Part shown: one piece after another, positions 24,239 through 34,503 of the stretch
Layout: each line of letters starts with the position of its first letter
How positions within the stretch are numbered: position 1 is the stretch's first letter
Origin: Gibbsiella quercinecans
GTDB taxonomy: Bacteria; Pseudomonadota; Gammaproteobacteria; Enterobacterales; Enterobacteriaceae
Reading direction: 5' to 3'
Assembly (NCBI RefSeq): GCF_002291425.1
Contig: NZ_CP014136.1
Coordinates: 3,224,001 to 3,288,000 of the forward strand
Length of the DNA stretch: 64,000 bases
Program-made: the position numbers and the translations under genes
The notes under the pieces: model-generated
The model's input: the letters and a program-made list of their open reading frames with translations, nothing else
The model's database searches: none
Told to the model about the DNA's origin: nothing

Positions 24239-24778
24239 TTAGTTACTCTTCGTTTGCCCGTTTTTATCCTGCAACTGCGACGGTACCAGGATCGTCGTTA
24301 CGCGGCTGCCTTTATCGCTAAACGCCTGCATTTGCTGCTGCTGCACCAGATAGGTAATGCGATCGCCTTTCACGTTGCTGTCGAGCTGCTCCAGATAAGC
24401 GTTGCCCGTCAGGGTGACCAGCTGCGGCGCCACGTCATAGCGGACTTTCTGCGCATGGCCTTTCACCGGTTTGCCGTTGTCCTGCATTTGATAGAAGGTG
24501 ACCGGCTTACCGAACGCTTCGATATACATTTTGTTTTGGTCGCCGCCAGGGCGGGTGACCACCACTTTATCGGCTTTGATTTCGATCGTCCCTTGCTTGA
24601 TCACCACGTTATCGGTGAAGGTGCTGACGTTGTTTTGCATATCCAGGGACTGCTGCAGCGAATCAATATTGATAGGCTGGCTGGAGTCAGACTTGAGCGC
24701 GAACACGGGGCCGCTTGCCGCCAGGATGAGGCTTCCGATCAACAGATTACGGATTTGTTTTTGGGTTCTGGATTTCAT
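24239..24778 (-). CDS. lptA: LptA, periplasmic LPS bridge protein
   Basis: Forms the beta-jellyroll bridge carrying LPS across the periplasm from LptC to LptD. ATG 24778 gives 179 residues with a signal peptide (MKSRTQKQ..., cleaved near PVFA-LK at about 27). Conserved stretches: INIDSLQQSLDMQNNV, ADKVVVTRPGGDQ, TFYQMQDNGKPVKGHA and RVTTILVPSQLQDKN. The start overlaps the lptC 3' end, so translation is coupled. Confidence 0.96.
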   Translation of the reverse strand: MKSRTQKQIRNLLIGSLILAASGPVFALKSDSSQPINIDSLQQSLDMQNNVSTFTDNVVIKQGTIEIKADKVVVTRPGGDQNKMYIEAFGKPVTFYQMQDNGKPVKGHAQKVRYDVAPQLVTLTGNAYLEQLDSNVKGDRITYLVQQQQMQAFSDKGSRVTTILVPSQLQDKNGQTKSN

Positions 24779-25325
24779 AGTTGGTCTTGACCTTATCAAT
24801 CAACTCAGCGGTTTTGGCCCGCAGGTTCCCACGCATTTTCATGCCGTTAGAGGTGAAATTGGTGCCGTATAACGTCACTTCATCGTCGGACATCACGTCC
24901 TGGGTCACCAGATTCACTTGAGCATTGTCCGTTTTAATTTTTTCCAATTGCGACGTGGTGGTCAGGCTGTCCACCTCGACGTGGCCATACAGGTACAGCA
25001 TCCGGTCTTTGGTCAATTTGGCGCGATCGGAGCGCACCGACCAAATGGCCACCGCGTTGTCATCAAACAGCGTCATCACGGGGGCGGTGAACCAGCTCAG
25101 TTCATCCGTGGTGTAATACTTTACGTCTTCCGACACCAGTTTGTAATTCAGTTTGCCGGTGGGATTGTACACTACCGTGACCGTATGTTGGCTCTGATAG
25201 GTGGGGTCTTTATCATTTACCACCGGCGCCGTGGCGTCATCGTCGAAATCCGCCATGTTCCAGCCAATCAGGGACAGCGCGATCACCGCCAGCACAATGG
25301 TGATCCAAAGTTTGGTTTTGCTCAT
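24747..25325 (-). CDS. lptC: LptC, inner-membrane LPS export protein
   Basis: Bitopic protein: one N-terminal transmembrane helix (about 7-24, LWITIVLAVIALSLIGW) and a periplasmic jellyroll domain that receives LPS from LptB2FG and hands it to LptA. 192 residues, equal to the E. coli length. DDEVTLYGTNFTSNGMKMRG is the conserved C-terminal part. It overlaps kdsC by 4 bp and lptA by 32 bp. Confidence 0.96.
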   Translation of the reverse strand: MSKTKLWITIVLAVIALSLIGWNMADFDDDATAPVVNDKDPTYQSQHTVTVVYNPTGKLNYKLVSEDVKYYTTDELSWFTAPVMTLFDDNAVAIWSVRSDRAKLTKDRMLYLYGHVEVDSLTTTSQLEKIKTDNAQVNLVTQDVMSDDEVTLYGTNFTSNGMKMRGNLRAKTAELIDKVKTNYEIQNPKTNP

Positions 25326-25876
25326 ATCGACAGCCCCTTGGCGCCCTCCAGTTTGTTCTGCGCCAGCAGTATGATGTCACACAGCTCACGCACGGCGCCT
25401 TTGCCGCCGGCAATCCGGGTAACGTAATGGGCGCGCGGCAGCAGCAATGGGTGGGCGTCGGCCACGGCCACCGCCAGCCCGATCTGTTCCATAACCGGCC
25501 AGTCAATCAGATCATCGCCGATATAGGCCACCTGATCCGCCGCCAGCGACAGTGTATCCAACAGTTCACGGAAGGCCAAAAGCTTATCTGACTGCCCCTG
25601 ATACAGGTGGCTGATGCCCAGCGTTTGCGCCCGATCCTCTAGCAGCCGCGCCGAGCGGCCGGTGATGATCGCCACCTCAATGCCCGACGTTTTCAGGCAG
25701 CGGATGCCGTATCCGTCGCGCACGTTGAAGGCTTTCAGCTCTTCGCCGCTGTTGCCCATGTAGATCAGGCCGTCTGACAGCACACCGTCGACATCGCAAA
25801 TCAGCAGGCGGATTTTCCTGGCCCGGGCCATGACGTCGTTTGCTATCGGCCCGTAACAGGTCTCAATCAGACTCAT
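25322..25876 (-). CDS. kdsC: KdsC, 3-deoxy-D-manno-octulosonate 8-phosphate phosphatase
   Basis: HAD-family phosphatase that releases KDO from KDO-8-phosphate for lipid A inner-core synthesis. 184 residues; nucleophile motif CDVDGVLSDG with Asp28 and Asp30, motif II IITGR, and motif III GDDLIDWPVM. Placed between kdsD and lptC, coupling KDO synthesis with LPS export genes. Confidence 0.96.
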   Translation of the reverse strand: MSLIETCYGPIANDVMARARKIRLLICDVDGVLSDGLIYMGNSGEELKAFNVRDGYGIRCLKTSGIEVAIITGRSARLLEDRAQTLGISHLYQGQSDKLLAFRELLDTLSLAADQVAYIGDDLIDWPVMEQIGLAVAVADAHPLLLPRAHYVTRIAGGKGAVRELCDIILLAQNKLEGAKGLSI

Positions 25877-25951
25877 TGAATTTCCTCAAAAAAGATAAAT
25901 GCATGCGCGCTTGTCGCCATGGGCCGGTCGGCCGGGCAAATGCTGCTCGGT

Positions 25952-26938
25952 TTAAACGACGCCGGCGCGCAGCATGTCATGCATATGTACCACACCCTGC
26001 AATTGGTCGCCATCGGCAACCAGCAGGGCGGTAATGTGCCGCTGTTGCATCAGGTTCAGCGCATCGACCGCCAAGGTATTCGGGGGCACCCGGATGCCGC
26101 CGGGGGTCATCAGATCGGCGATTTTAGCATTGTTGAGGTCGATCCCCATGTCAAACACGCGGCGCAGGTCGCCATCGGTAAAAATACCGGCGATTTTCAT
26201 CGGTTCGCGGCAGATAACCGTCATGCCCAGGTTTTTGTGGGTGATTTCCAGCAAGGCGTCGCGCAGCGAGGCCCCGGCGCTGACATAGGGGATTTCATCG
26301 CCGCTGTGCATGATATCGCTAACGCGCAGCAGCAGGCGGCGGCCCAGCGCGCCGCCGGGGTGCGACAGGGCGAAATCTTCCGGCGTAAAACCACGTGCCT
26401 GCAGCAGCGCCACCGCCAGCGCATCGCCCATCACCAGAGTGGCGGTGGTGCTGGTGGTTGGCGCCAGGCCCAGCGGGCAAGCCTCCTGCGGCACTTTAAT
26501 GCACAGGTGCAGATCCGCCGCTTTCCCCATGGTGCTTTCCGGGTTGTTGGTCATGCAAATCAGCGTGATTTGCTGGCGTTTAAGCACCGGGATCAGCGCC
26601 TGAATTTCAGCGGATTCACCGGAATTGGAGATGGCCAACACGATGTCCTGGCGGGAAACCATGCCGAGATCGCCGTGGCTGGCCTCTGCCGGATGCACGA
26701 AAAACGATGGCGTGCCGGTGCTGGCGAGGGTCGCCGCAATTTTACAGCCGATATGGCCGGATTTGCCCATGCCCATCACCACCACTTTGCCGCTGCAGGC
26801 GGCGATGGTCTGGCAGGCGCGGGTGAAGTCTGCATTGATATATTGATCGAGCTGGGTCAGGCCTTCAAGCTCGAGCCGCAGTACCTCTTTGCCGGCCTGC
26901 TGGTAATCAAAGCCGGGTTGCAACTGAATGTTTGACAT
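25952..26938 (-). CDS. kdsD: KdsD, arabinose-5-phosphate isomerase
   Basis: Converts ribulose-5-phosphate to arabinose-5-phosphate, the first step of KDO synthesis. 328 residues: SIS domain (about 30-185; GKVVVMGMGKSGHIG, HPAEASHGDLGM, AISNSGES) and two CBS domains (about 200-328; VSDIMHSGDEIPYV, TDGDLRR). It begins the run kdsD-kdsC-lptCAB-rpoN on the minus strand, 112 bp from yrbG. Confidence 0.96.
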   Translation of the reverse strand: MSNIQLQPGFDYQQAGKEVLRLELEGLTQLDQYINADFTRACQTIAACSGKVVVMGMGKSGHIGCKIAATLASTGTPSFFVHPAEASHGDLGMVSRQDIVLAISNSGESAEIQALIPVLKRQQITLICMTNNPESTMGKAADLHLCIKVPQEACPLGLAPTTSTTATLVMGDALAVALLQARGFTPEDFALSHPGGALGRRLLLRVSDIMHSGDEIPYVSAGASLRDALLEITHKNLGMTVICREPMKIAGIFTDGDLRRVFDMGIDLNNAKIADLMTPGGIRVPPNTLAVDALNLMQQRHITALLVADGDQLQGVVHMHDMLRAGVV

Positions 26939-27050
26939 ACGTCATTCCCATCGGTTTGTATGCGCCATGCTTGACGCTACAACAGCGTTGTTTTTCTGGC
27001 AGTTCAGCGGGCCGGCGCACGCACGGTTGCCGTTGGCCTGTTGCCGCAGA

Positions 27051-28037
27051 CTATTGGCCGAAGCCGAACGTACTGAGTGGCGTAAAGAACAGCACCGCCA
27101 GGTACGCAATAAAGCCACATAATAACAGAGCGCCCGCCAGATGACCGATGCGATGTTTGCGGCCGATGCACAGTGCGCTGAATATGATGCTGACCGCCAG
27201 CATGACCCAGTAATCGCGGTGGAATGCGGCCGGATCAACGCTGCCTGGCGACAGCAGGGCGGGCACGCCCAGCACGATCACCGTGTTGAAAATATTCGAA
27301 CCGATGATGTTGCCGATCGCCATGTCATCTTCGCCCTTCAGTGCGCCGGCGATAGACGTGGCCAGTTCCGGCAGGCTGGTGCCGACTGCGATAATCGTCA
27401 GGCCCACCACCAGTTCGCTGAGGCCGAAGTAGTGGGCGATCACTGTGGCGTTGTCGACAATCATCTTCGACGAGAGCGGCAGAATGATAAACGCCAACAC
27501 CAGCCACAGGATGGCGACGGTGCTGCTGCTGTCCTGCGGCAATTCGGCCAGTTGTTCGACGGTCAGGCTGTCATTGCCCTGTTGCTGGGCCCGGCGGGCG
27601 ATCTTCAGCATCAGCAGAATAAACCCGGCCGCTGCAGCCAGCAGCAGTAGGCCGTCCAGCCGGCTGAGGGTGTTATTCATCAACACGAAGCCACACAGCA
27701 CTGTGACTGCCAACATTAGCGGGAGTTCGCGCCGCAGGATTTCGGATTGAACTGAAAGCGGGTGAATCAGCGCGGCTACGCCAAGAATCAGTAATATATT
27801 GGTAATGTTGGAACCTAAAACGTTTCCCACTGCCATATCTATCTGCCCGTTCAGCGCAGCGGTGACGGAAACAATCAACTCCGGCAGCGACGTGCCGATA
27901 CCGACAATGGTCATCCCGATGATCAACGGCGGCACGCCGAGCGAACGGGAAATCACGGCCGCACCGTAAACTAAACGGTCAGCGCCATACACCAGTAAAA
28001 ATAAACCAACGATCAATAACGCGATTGCGAGAAACAT
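27051..28037 (-). CDS. yrbG: YrbG, calcium/sodium antiporter family protein
   Basis: Inner-membrane cation/Ca2+ exchanger family protein with two homologous halves of about five helices each. The two alpha repeats are clear: GIGTSLPELIVSVTAAL (about 46-62) and AVGTSLPELATSIAGAL (about 217-233), each followed by a GSNI(T/F)N motif (LGSNITN, IGSNIFN). 328 residues. It is divergent from mlaFEDCB, as in E. coli. Physiological substrate is not firmly known. Confidence 0.92.
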   Translation of the reverse strand: MFLAIALLIVGLFLLVYGADRLVYGAAVISRSLGVPPLIIGMTIVGIGTSLPELIVSVTAALNGQIDMAVGNVLGSNITNILLILGVAALIHPLSVQSEILRRELPLMLAVTVLCGFVLMNNTLSRLDGLLLLAAAAGFILLMLKIARRAQQQGNDSLTVEQLAELPQDSSSTVAILWLVLAFIILPLSSKMIVDNATVIAHYFGLSELVVGLTIIAVGTSLPELATSIAGALKGEDDMAIGNIIGSNIFNTVIVLGVPALLSPGSVDPAAFHRDYWVMLAVSIIFSALCIGRKHRIGHLAGALLLCGFIAYLAVLFFTPLSTFGFGQ

Positions 28038-28403
28038 GCAGAGCCCTTTAGTGGATAATCATCCCGGTTCGTTGGTTAAAAATCACTGCCCGGCTATCTT
28101 TATGCGCGGCGTTGTGGGCCGCGGTGGTGCATAAAAGCGTTGCCGGCTAACATTTGAACAGCTTCATTTTTTTCATTTATGCGGCTAATTTTGACCGTGT
28201 GCGGGGCAAAAGTAAAATCAGTCATCGCGCCGTGCTGGTGCAGCAGAATCGCGCCGTCGCTGGGCCTGCAATAGGCGCTTTTGCGCCTGGCTTACCGGGT
28301 GTTATTCGGCGCACGGCAGAAGGTAAGTTTTTGTAAAAATGAGACGTATCGGGCGCATTGTTTTAACATACGGATAAGTAAAAGCCGCAAAGGGCTCATT
28401 AAT
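28038..28403. promoter_or_regulatory. Divergent yrbG-mlaF intergenic region
   Basis: 366 bp between the yrbG and mlaF starts. It should contain both promoters. An AT-richer segment lies at 28150-28215 and short GCGC-containing inverted pieces near 28270-28310. I could not assign -35/-10 boxes with confidence. AAGGG 10 bp before ATG 28404 serves as the mlaF ribosome site. Confidence 0.4.
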
Positions 28404-29216
28404 ATGCAGCAAAAGGCAGAAAATCTGGTCGAAGTGCGCGGGATGCATTTTTCTCGCGGCGGTCGGCTGATATTTGAAGACATCAACCTGGTGGTTCCCC
28501 GTGGCAAGGTTACGGCGATCATGGGGCCGTCCGGCATTGGCAAAACCACGCTGCTGCGCCTGATTGGCGGCCAGTTGGTGCCCGATCGCGGTGAAATCTG
28601 GTTTGATGGCGATAATATCCCGGCGCTCTCGCGCCACCAGCTGTATCACGCACGTAAAAAAATGAGCATGCTGTTCCAGTCGGGCGCGCTGTTTACCGAT
28701 CTGAGCGTGTTTGAAAACGTTGCCTATCCGCTGCGGGAGCACAGCCGTTTGCCGGCGCCGCTGTTGCACAGCACGGTAATGATGAAGCTCGAGGCCGTGG
28801 GCCTGCGCGGGGCGGCTAACCTGATGCCCAATGAGCTGTCCGGCGGTATGGCCCGGCGTGCGGCGCTGGCGCGCGCGATTGCGCTGGACCCGGCGCTGAT
28901 CATGTTTGATGAGCCGTTCGTTGGCCAGGATCCTATCACCATGGGGGTGCTGGTGAAGCTTATCGATGAATTGAACCATGCGCTGGGCATCACCTGCATT
29001 GTGGTTTCGCACGATGTGCCGGAGGTGCTGAGCATCGCCGACTATGCCTATCTGATTGCCGATCACCATGTGATTGCACAAGGAAGCACGCAGCAATTAC
29101 AAAGCAACCCCGATGCGCGCGTGCGTCAGTTCCTGGATGGTATTGCCGATGGGCCGGTTCCGTTTCGTTATCCGGCCGGCGATTATCAGGCCGATCTGCT
29201 AGGTAAGAGGGAGTAA
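28404..29216 (+). CDS. mlaF: MlaF, phospholipid transport ABC ATPase
   Basis: ATPase of the MlaFEDB complex, which moves phospholipids between the outer-membrane Mla system and the inner membrane to keep lipid asymmetry. ATG 28404 gives [19 protein letters not shown] and 270 residues, matching E. coli; the open frame further upstream is not used. Walker [10 protein letters not shown], signature [15 protein letters not shown], Walker [14 protein letters not shown], switch His in VVSHDVPE. Confidence 0.96.
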   Translation: MQQKAENLVEVRGMHFSRGGRLIFEDINLVVPRGKVTAIMGPSGIGKTTLLRLIGGQLVPDRGEIWFDGDNIPALSRHQLYHARKKMSMLFQSGALFTDLSVFENVAYPLREHSRLPAPLLHSTVMMKLEAVGLRGAANLMPNELSGGMARRAALARAIALDPALIMFDEPFVGQDPITMGVLVKLIDELNHALGITCIVVSHDVPEVLSIADYAYLIADHHVIAQGSTQQLQSNPDARVRQFLDGIADGPVPFRYPAGDYQADLLGKRE

Positions 29217-29224
29217 GTATCCTT

Positions 29225-30007
29225 ATGTTATTACAGGCGTTAGCGGCCCTGGGGCGCCGCGGCATCCATACCAGCACCACCTTTGGGCGTGCCGGTTTGA
29301 TGTTGTTCGGCGCGCTGGTTGGGCGGCCTGAGCCGCGTAAGCAATGGCCGCTTTTGATCAAGCAGCTATACAACGTCGGCGTGCAATCGTTATTGATTAT
29401 CATGGTCTCCGGGTTGTTTATCGGCATGGTGCTGGGGCTGCAGGGCTACCTGGTGCTCACCACTTACAGTGCGGAAGCCAGTCTGGGCATGATGGTGGCG
29501 CTGTCGCTGCTGCGCGAGCTTGGGCCGGTGGTCACCGCGTTGTTGTTCGCCGGCCGCGCCGGCTCGGCGTTGACGGCGGAAATCGGCCTGATGAAGGCGA
29601 CGGAACAACTCTCCAGCCTGGAAATGATGGCGGTCGATCCGCTGCGCCGTATTGTTTCCCCGCGCTTTTGGGCCGGGCTTATCAGCATGCCGCTATTGAC
29701 GATCATCTTCGTGGCCGTCGGCATCTGGGGCGGTTCGGTGGTGGGCGTGGATTGGAAGGGCATCGACAGCGGCTTTTTCTGGTCGGCGATGCAAGGGGCG
29801 GTCGAATGGCGGCAGGATTTGCTTAACTGCCTGATCAAAAGCGTGGTGTTTGCCATTACCGTTACCTGGATTGCTATCTTTAACGGTTACGACGCCATTC
29901 CGACCTCCGAAGGAATTAGCCGGGCAACGACCCGTACCGTGGTGCACTCGTCGCTGGCGGTGCTGGGATTGGATTTCGTGCTGACAGCACTGATGTTTGG
30001 GAATTGA
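29225..30007 (+). CDS. mlaE: MlaE, phospholipid transport permease
   Basis: Membrane subunit of MlaFEDB, 260 residues with about five or six transmembrane segments. Family strings: [53 protein letters not shown] (the MlaE signature region) and [20 protein letters not shown] near the C-terminus. It follows mlaF by 8 bp. Confidence 0.96.
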   Translation: MLLQALAALGRRGIHTSTTFGRAGLMLFGALVGRPEPRKQWPLLIKQLYNVGVQSLLIIMVSGLFIGMVLGLQGYLVLTTYSAEASLGMMVALSLLRELGPVVTALLFAGRAGSALTAEIGLMKATEQLSSLEMMAVDPLRRIVSPRFWAGLISMPLLTIIFVAVGIWGGSVVGVDWKGIDSGFFWSAMQGAVEWRQDLLNCLIKSVVFAITVTWIAIFNGYDAIPTSEGISRATTRTVVHSSLAVLGLDFVLTALMFGN

Positions 30008-30011
30008 TTCG

Positions 30012-30560
30012 ATGCAAACGAAGAAGAGTGAAATCTGGGTTGGGCTATTCATGCTGATTGCGCTGGGCGCCATCATTTTTATCTGCCTGCAGGTGGCCAA
30101 CCTGAAATCAATCGGTAGCGAACACACCTATCGCATCTACGCCACCTTTGACAATATCGGCGGTTTGAAAGCGCGTTCCCCGGTGAAGATCGGCGGCGTG
30201 GTGATTGGGCGTGTGGCGGATATTTCGCTCGATCCCAATACCTATACCCCACGGGTGGCGATAGATATTCAAGAGCAATACAACCACATTCCCGACACCA
30301 GTTCGTTGGCGATCCGCACCTCCGGCCTGCTGGGCGAGCAGTATCTGGCGCTGAACATGGGGTTTGAGGATCCGGAAATGGGCACGGCCATTCTGAAGAA
30401 CGGCGGCTCTATTCAAGACACCAAATCCGCCATGGTGCTGGAAGATTTGATTGGCCAATTCCTGTATAAAAGTGGCGGCCAGGACAGCGCAGCCAAATCG
30501 GAAGATGCGGCCGCGGCACCCACCGACGGTCGCGCACCGCAACCGACCCCTGAACACTGA
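30012..30560 (+). CDS. mlaD: MlaD, MCE-domain periplasmic subunit
   Basis: Hexameric MCE-ring protein anchored by one N-terminal helix (about 6-28, [17 protein letters not shown]), forming the periplasmic lipid tunnel of MlaFEDB. ATG 30012 ([11 protein letters not shown]) matches the E. coli start; 182 residues. MCE domain about 38-118 ([20 protein letters not shown]), then a helical pore section ([13 protein letters not shown]) and an acidic Ala/Pro tail. Confidence 0.96.
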   Translation: MQTKKSEIWVGLFMLIALGAIIFICLQVANLKSIGSEHTYRIYATFDNIGGLKARSPVKIGGVVIGRVADISLDPNTYTPRVAIDIQEQYNHIPDTSSLAIRTSGLLGEQYLALNMGFEDPEMGTAILKNGGSIQDTKSAMVLEDLIGQFLYKSGGQDSAAKSEDAAAAPTDGRAPQPTPEH

Positions 30561-30574
30561 GAGAGGAAGCCTGC

Positions 30575-31207
30575 ATGTTTAAACGTTTAATGATGGTTGC
30601 TCTGCTGGCCGTAGTTGCCCCGCTGGCAATGGCGGCAGATCAGACCAACCCCTACAGCATGATGCACGAGGCGGCGCAGAAAACCTTCGATCGCCTGAAA
30701 GATGAACAGCCGAAAATCAAACAGGATCCCAACTATCTGCGCACTATTGTGCATGACGAACTGATGCCCTATGTACAGGTGAAATATGCAGGCGCACTGG
30801 TGCTGGGCCGTTATTACAAAGACGCGACCCCGGCGCAGCGTGAAGCCTACTTCACCGCGTTCCAGTCTTATCTGGAACAGGCGTACGGCCAGGCGCTGGC
30901 GCTGTATCATGGGCAAACGTATCAGATTGCGCCGGAACAACCGTTGGGCGATGCCAGCATTATCGCTATCCGCGTTACCATCATTGATAACGGCGGCCGT
31001 CCGCCGGTGCGTCTGGACTTCCAGTGGCGCAAAAATACCCGCACGGGCTACTGGCAGGCTTATGACATGATTGCCGAAGGCGTCAGCATGATCACCACCA
31101 AACAGAACGAATGGGCTTCCACCCTGCGCACCGCCGGTGTGGACGGGCTAACGAAGCAATTGCAGGCCGCGGCACAGCAGCCGATTACGCTGGATCAGAA
31201 GAAGTAA
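30575..31207 (+). CDS. mlaC: MlaC, periplasmic phospholipid shuttle
   Basis: Soluble periplasmic carrier between the OmpC-MlaA complex and MlaFEDB. 210 residues with a signal peptide cleaved after LAMA (about residue 20). Conserved strings: [45 protein letters not shown]. Its stop TAA overlaps the mlaB ATG by one base. Confidence 0.95.
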   Translation: MFKRLMMVALLAVVAPLAMAADQTNPYSMMHEAAQKTFDRLKDEQPKIKQDPNYLRTIVHDELMPYVQVKYAGALVLGRYYKDATPAQREAYFTAFQSYLEQAYGQALALYHGQTYQIAPEQPLGDASIIAIRVTIIDNGGRPPVRLDFQWRKNTRTGYWQAYDMIAEGVSMITTKQNEWASTLRTAGVDGLTKQLQAAAQQPITLDQKK

Positions 31208-31515
31208 TGGCGGACGCACTGCGTTTTGAGGAACAGCAGGATCGGCTGGTGCTAAGCGGCCACCTGGATCGCGATACCCTGCTGCCGCTGTGGCAGCAGC
31301 GCGATAAGTTGCTGGCCGGCAAAACGGCCATCGACGTGGCGCAGCTGCAGCGCGTTGATTCCTCCGGCCTGGCGCTGTTGCTGCACCTGCGCGAACAGCA
31401 GCGGCAGCGCGGCATAGATCTGCGTATCGACGGGGTCACCGATAAGCTCAACACCCTGATTACGCTCTATAATCTGCGCGATATCATGCCGGTGGGCGCC
31501 GCGCAAGAAGCGTAA
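31207..31515 (+). CDS. mlaB: MlaB, STAS-domain regulator of MlaFEDB
   Basis: Cytoplasmic STAS-domain protein that binds MlaF and is needed for assembly and activity of the transporter. ATG 31207 overlaps the mlaC stop and gives 102 residues ([14 protein letters not shown]). The STAS core VDSSGLALLLHLREQQ is clear. A strong terminator follows. Confidence 0.93.
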   Translation: MADALRFEEQQDRLVLSGHLDRDTLLPLWQQRDKLLAGKTAIDVAQLQRVDSSGLALLLHLREQQRQRGIDLRIDGVTDKLNTLITLYNLRDIMPVGAAQEA

Positions 31516-31537
31516 CGCCCCATCGCCTGGCAATCTC

Positions 31538-31571
31538 ATGCCGGTCAGCTATGCATGACCGGCATTTTTTT
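31538..31571 (+). terminator. Intrinsic terminator of mlaFEDCB
   Basis: ATGCCGGTCA and TGACCGGCAT form a 10-bp perfect stem with an 8-nt loop, followed directly by a run of seven or eight T. Confidence 0.92.
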
Positions 31572-31711
31572 ATCGCTTGTTCCGCTCCCGCCCTGTGGCA
31601 AATAAAAACCCAGGTGCCTGCCTTTGTGCGTTTTTCTTTGGTTTAAGAACGCGCCGTATTCCACTAAGATGTCAGGCTGTTTATGATCCTTTTGCAGCAG
31701 AACTGGATACT

Positions 31712-31966
31712 ATGGAAAATAATGAAATTAAAGACGTGCTGATGAACGCGTTGGCACTGGATGAAGTACACGTTTCGGGTGACGGCAGTCACTTTCAGGT
31801 GATCGTTGTGGGTGAAATGTTTGCCGCGATGAGCCGTGTAAAAAAACAGCAGACGGTCTATGCGCCGCTGATGGAGTATATTGCAGATAACCGCATCCAT
31901 GCCTTGTCGATCAAGGCCTTTACGCCGGAAGAGTGGCAGCGGGATCGCAAACTCAATGGATTTTAA
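31712..31966 (+). CDS. ibaG: IbaG, BolA-family protein
   Basis: 84-residue BolA-like protein linked to acid stress and iron-sulfur handling with monothiol glutaredoxin. ATG 31712 gives [19 protein letters not shown]; the invariant His in the C-terminal [15 protein letters not shown] matches the BolA cluster-binding region. It is 55 bp upstream of murA, as in E. coli. Confidence 0.95.
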   Translation: MENNEIKDVLMNALALDEVHVSGDGSHFQVIVVGEMFAAMSRVKKQQTVYAPLMEYIADNRIHALSIKAFTPEEWQRDRKLNGF

Positions 31967-32003
31967 GGCGGCTCGCCCCTTCGGCTAGCGGCTTGTTGAA
32001 TGA

Positions 32004-33287
<1,284 letters not shown>

Positions 33288-33311
33288 TCGCTGCCCAACG
33301 GCGAATTGCAG

Positions 33312-33350
33312 AACCCCTTCTCGCCAAGCGTGAGAAGGGGTTTTATTTTA
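33312..33350. terminator. Bidirectional terminator between murA and degS
   Basis: AACCCCTTCTC and GAGAAGGGGTT, an 11-bp stem with 9-nt loop and TTTTATTTTA on the murA side. degS converges from the other strand, so the stem can serve both genes. Confidence 0.88.
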
Positions 33351-33376
33351 TGGCGACAAGTGGCCGGTGCCGGTCG

Positions 33377-34411
33377 TTAGCTGTTGGAATCGCTGTATTC
33401 AGGGAACTCGCCCACCACCATTTTCAGCGTCATCGGTTGACCGTTGCGCACCACCACCACCGGGATCTCGGTGCCTGGGCGGATTTCCGCCACCTGGTCC
33501 ATGGTTTCCAGCACCGACACCGCCGGTTTATTGTCGACCTTGATGATAATGTCTTTGATGCGCAACCCCGCGTTGGCCGCCGGGCCGTCTTGTTCGATTT
33601 TGGTGACCATGATGCCGCCCTGCAGGGTTTCGGCACCGTTGATGCCGAAATAGCCGCGGATCACCCGGCCATCGCGGATCAGTTTATCCATGATCTTGGT
33701 GGCCAACGCGACCGGGATGGCAAAGCCCAGCCCTTCAGGGGTTTCGCCGTCGGTGACTTTGTCATAGGTGAGGGTATTGATGCCAATCAGTTCGCCCACG
33801 GAGTTCACCAGCGCACCGCCGGAGTTGCCGTGGTTAATCGAGGCATCGGTTTGCAGGAAGGTTTGGCGGCCGGTGGTGCTCATACTGATACGCCCGGTGG
33901 CGCTAAGGATCCCCTGCGTGATGGTTTGCCCCAGGTTATAGGGGTTGCCGATGGCGAGCACGATGTCGCCAACATGTGCGACGCGCTGGGCATTGATCGG
34001 GATGACCGGTAAATTGCCTGGGGCGATTTTCAACACCGCCAGATCGGTCAGGCCATCAGAGCCGACCAGTAAAGCTTCATACTTGCGCCCGTCTTGCAGC
34101 ACCACGGTGATTTGCTGGGCGTCTTTGATCACATGGCGGTTAGTGATGATGTAACCGCGCTCGTTCATGATCACCCCAGAGCCGAGCGAGAGGGCATTGA
34201 CGGAACCGTCGACATTGCGGTTGTAAATATTGACCACCGCAGGCGCGGCGCGGCGCACCGCCTTATTAAAGCTCAGTGGCTCTTCGCTGCTGGTGTTTTC
34301 ACGCTTTTCTGCAAACAGGCTATTGGTGTGGCGCAGCATGGGCAGGGCGACCAGCAGCAGCCCGGCGACGATCAGACCAATAACGATAGAACGTAACAGA
34401 TTAGCGAACAT
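33377..34411 (-). CDS. degS: DegS, inner-membrane serine protease of the sigma-E pathway
   Basis: Senses misfolded outer-membrane porins through its PDZ domain and makes the first cut in the anti-sigma factor RseA. 344 residues; N-terminal anchor helix about 7-26; trypsin-like domain with His93 (NRHVIKD), Asp123 (LTDLAVLK) and Ser197 (GNSGGAL), all present; single PDZ domain about 250-335 (RGYFGINGAETLQGGI). Lies downstream of degQ on the same strand. Confidence 0.96.
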   Translation of the reverse strand: MFANLLRSIVIGLIVAGLLLVALPMLRHTNSLFAEKRENTSSEEPLSFNKAVRRAAPAVVNIYNRNVDGSVNALSLGSGVIMNERGYIITNRHVIKDAQQITVVLQDGRKYEALLVGSDGLTDLAVLKIAPGNLPVIPINAQRVAHVGDIVLAIGNPYNLGQTITQGILSATGRISMSTTGRQTFLQTDASINHGNSGGALVNSVGELIGINTLTYDKVTDGETPEGLGFAIPVALATKIMDKLIRDGRVIRGYFGINGAETLQGGIMVTKIEQDGPAANAGLRIKDIIIKVDNKPAVSVLETMDQVAEIRPGTEIPVVVVRNGQPMTLKMVVGEFPEYSDSNS

Positions 34412-34459
34412 GGGGTTTTAGTATGTGAGAGAAGTTATCCACGGAGGATAACATGAGTT

Positions 34460-34491
34460 AACCGGGCACAGTAATGTTACCGTGCCCGGTT
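34460..34491 (-). terminator. Hairpin after degQ
   Basis: AACCGGGCAC and GTGCCCGGTT, a 10-bp perfect stem with 12-nt loop, directly after the degQ stop. The T-run on the minus strand is poor, so it is a moderate call; it separates degQ from degS. Confidence 0.6.
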
Positions 34492-34503
34492 GTTTAACCC
34501 AAA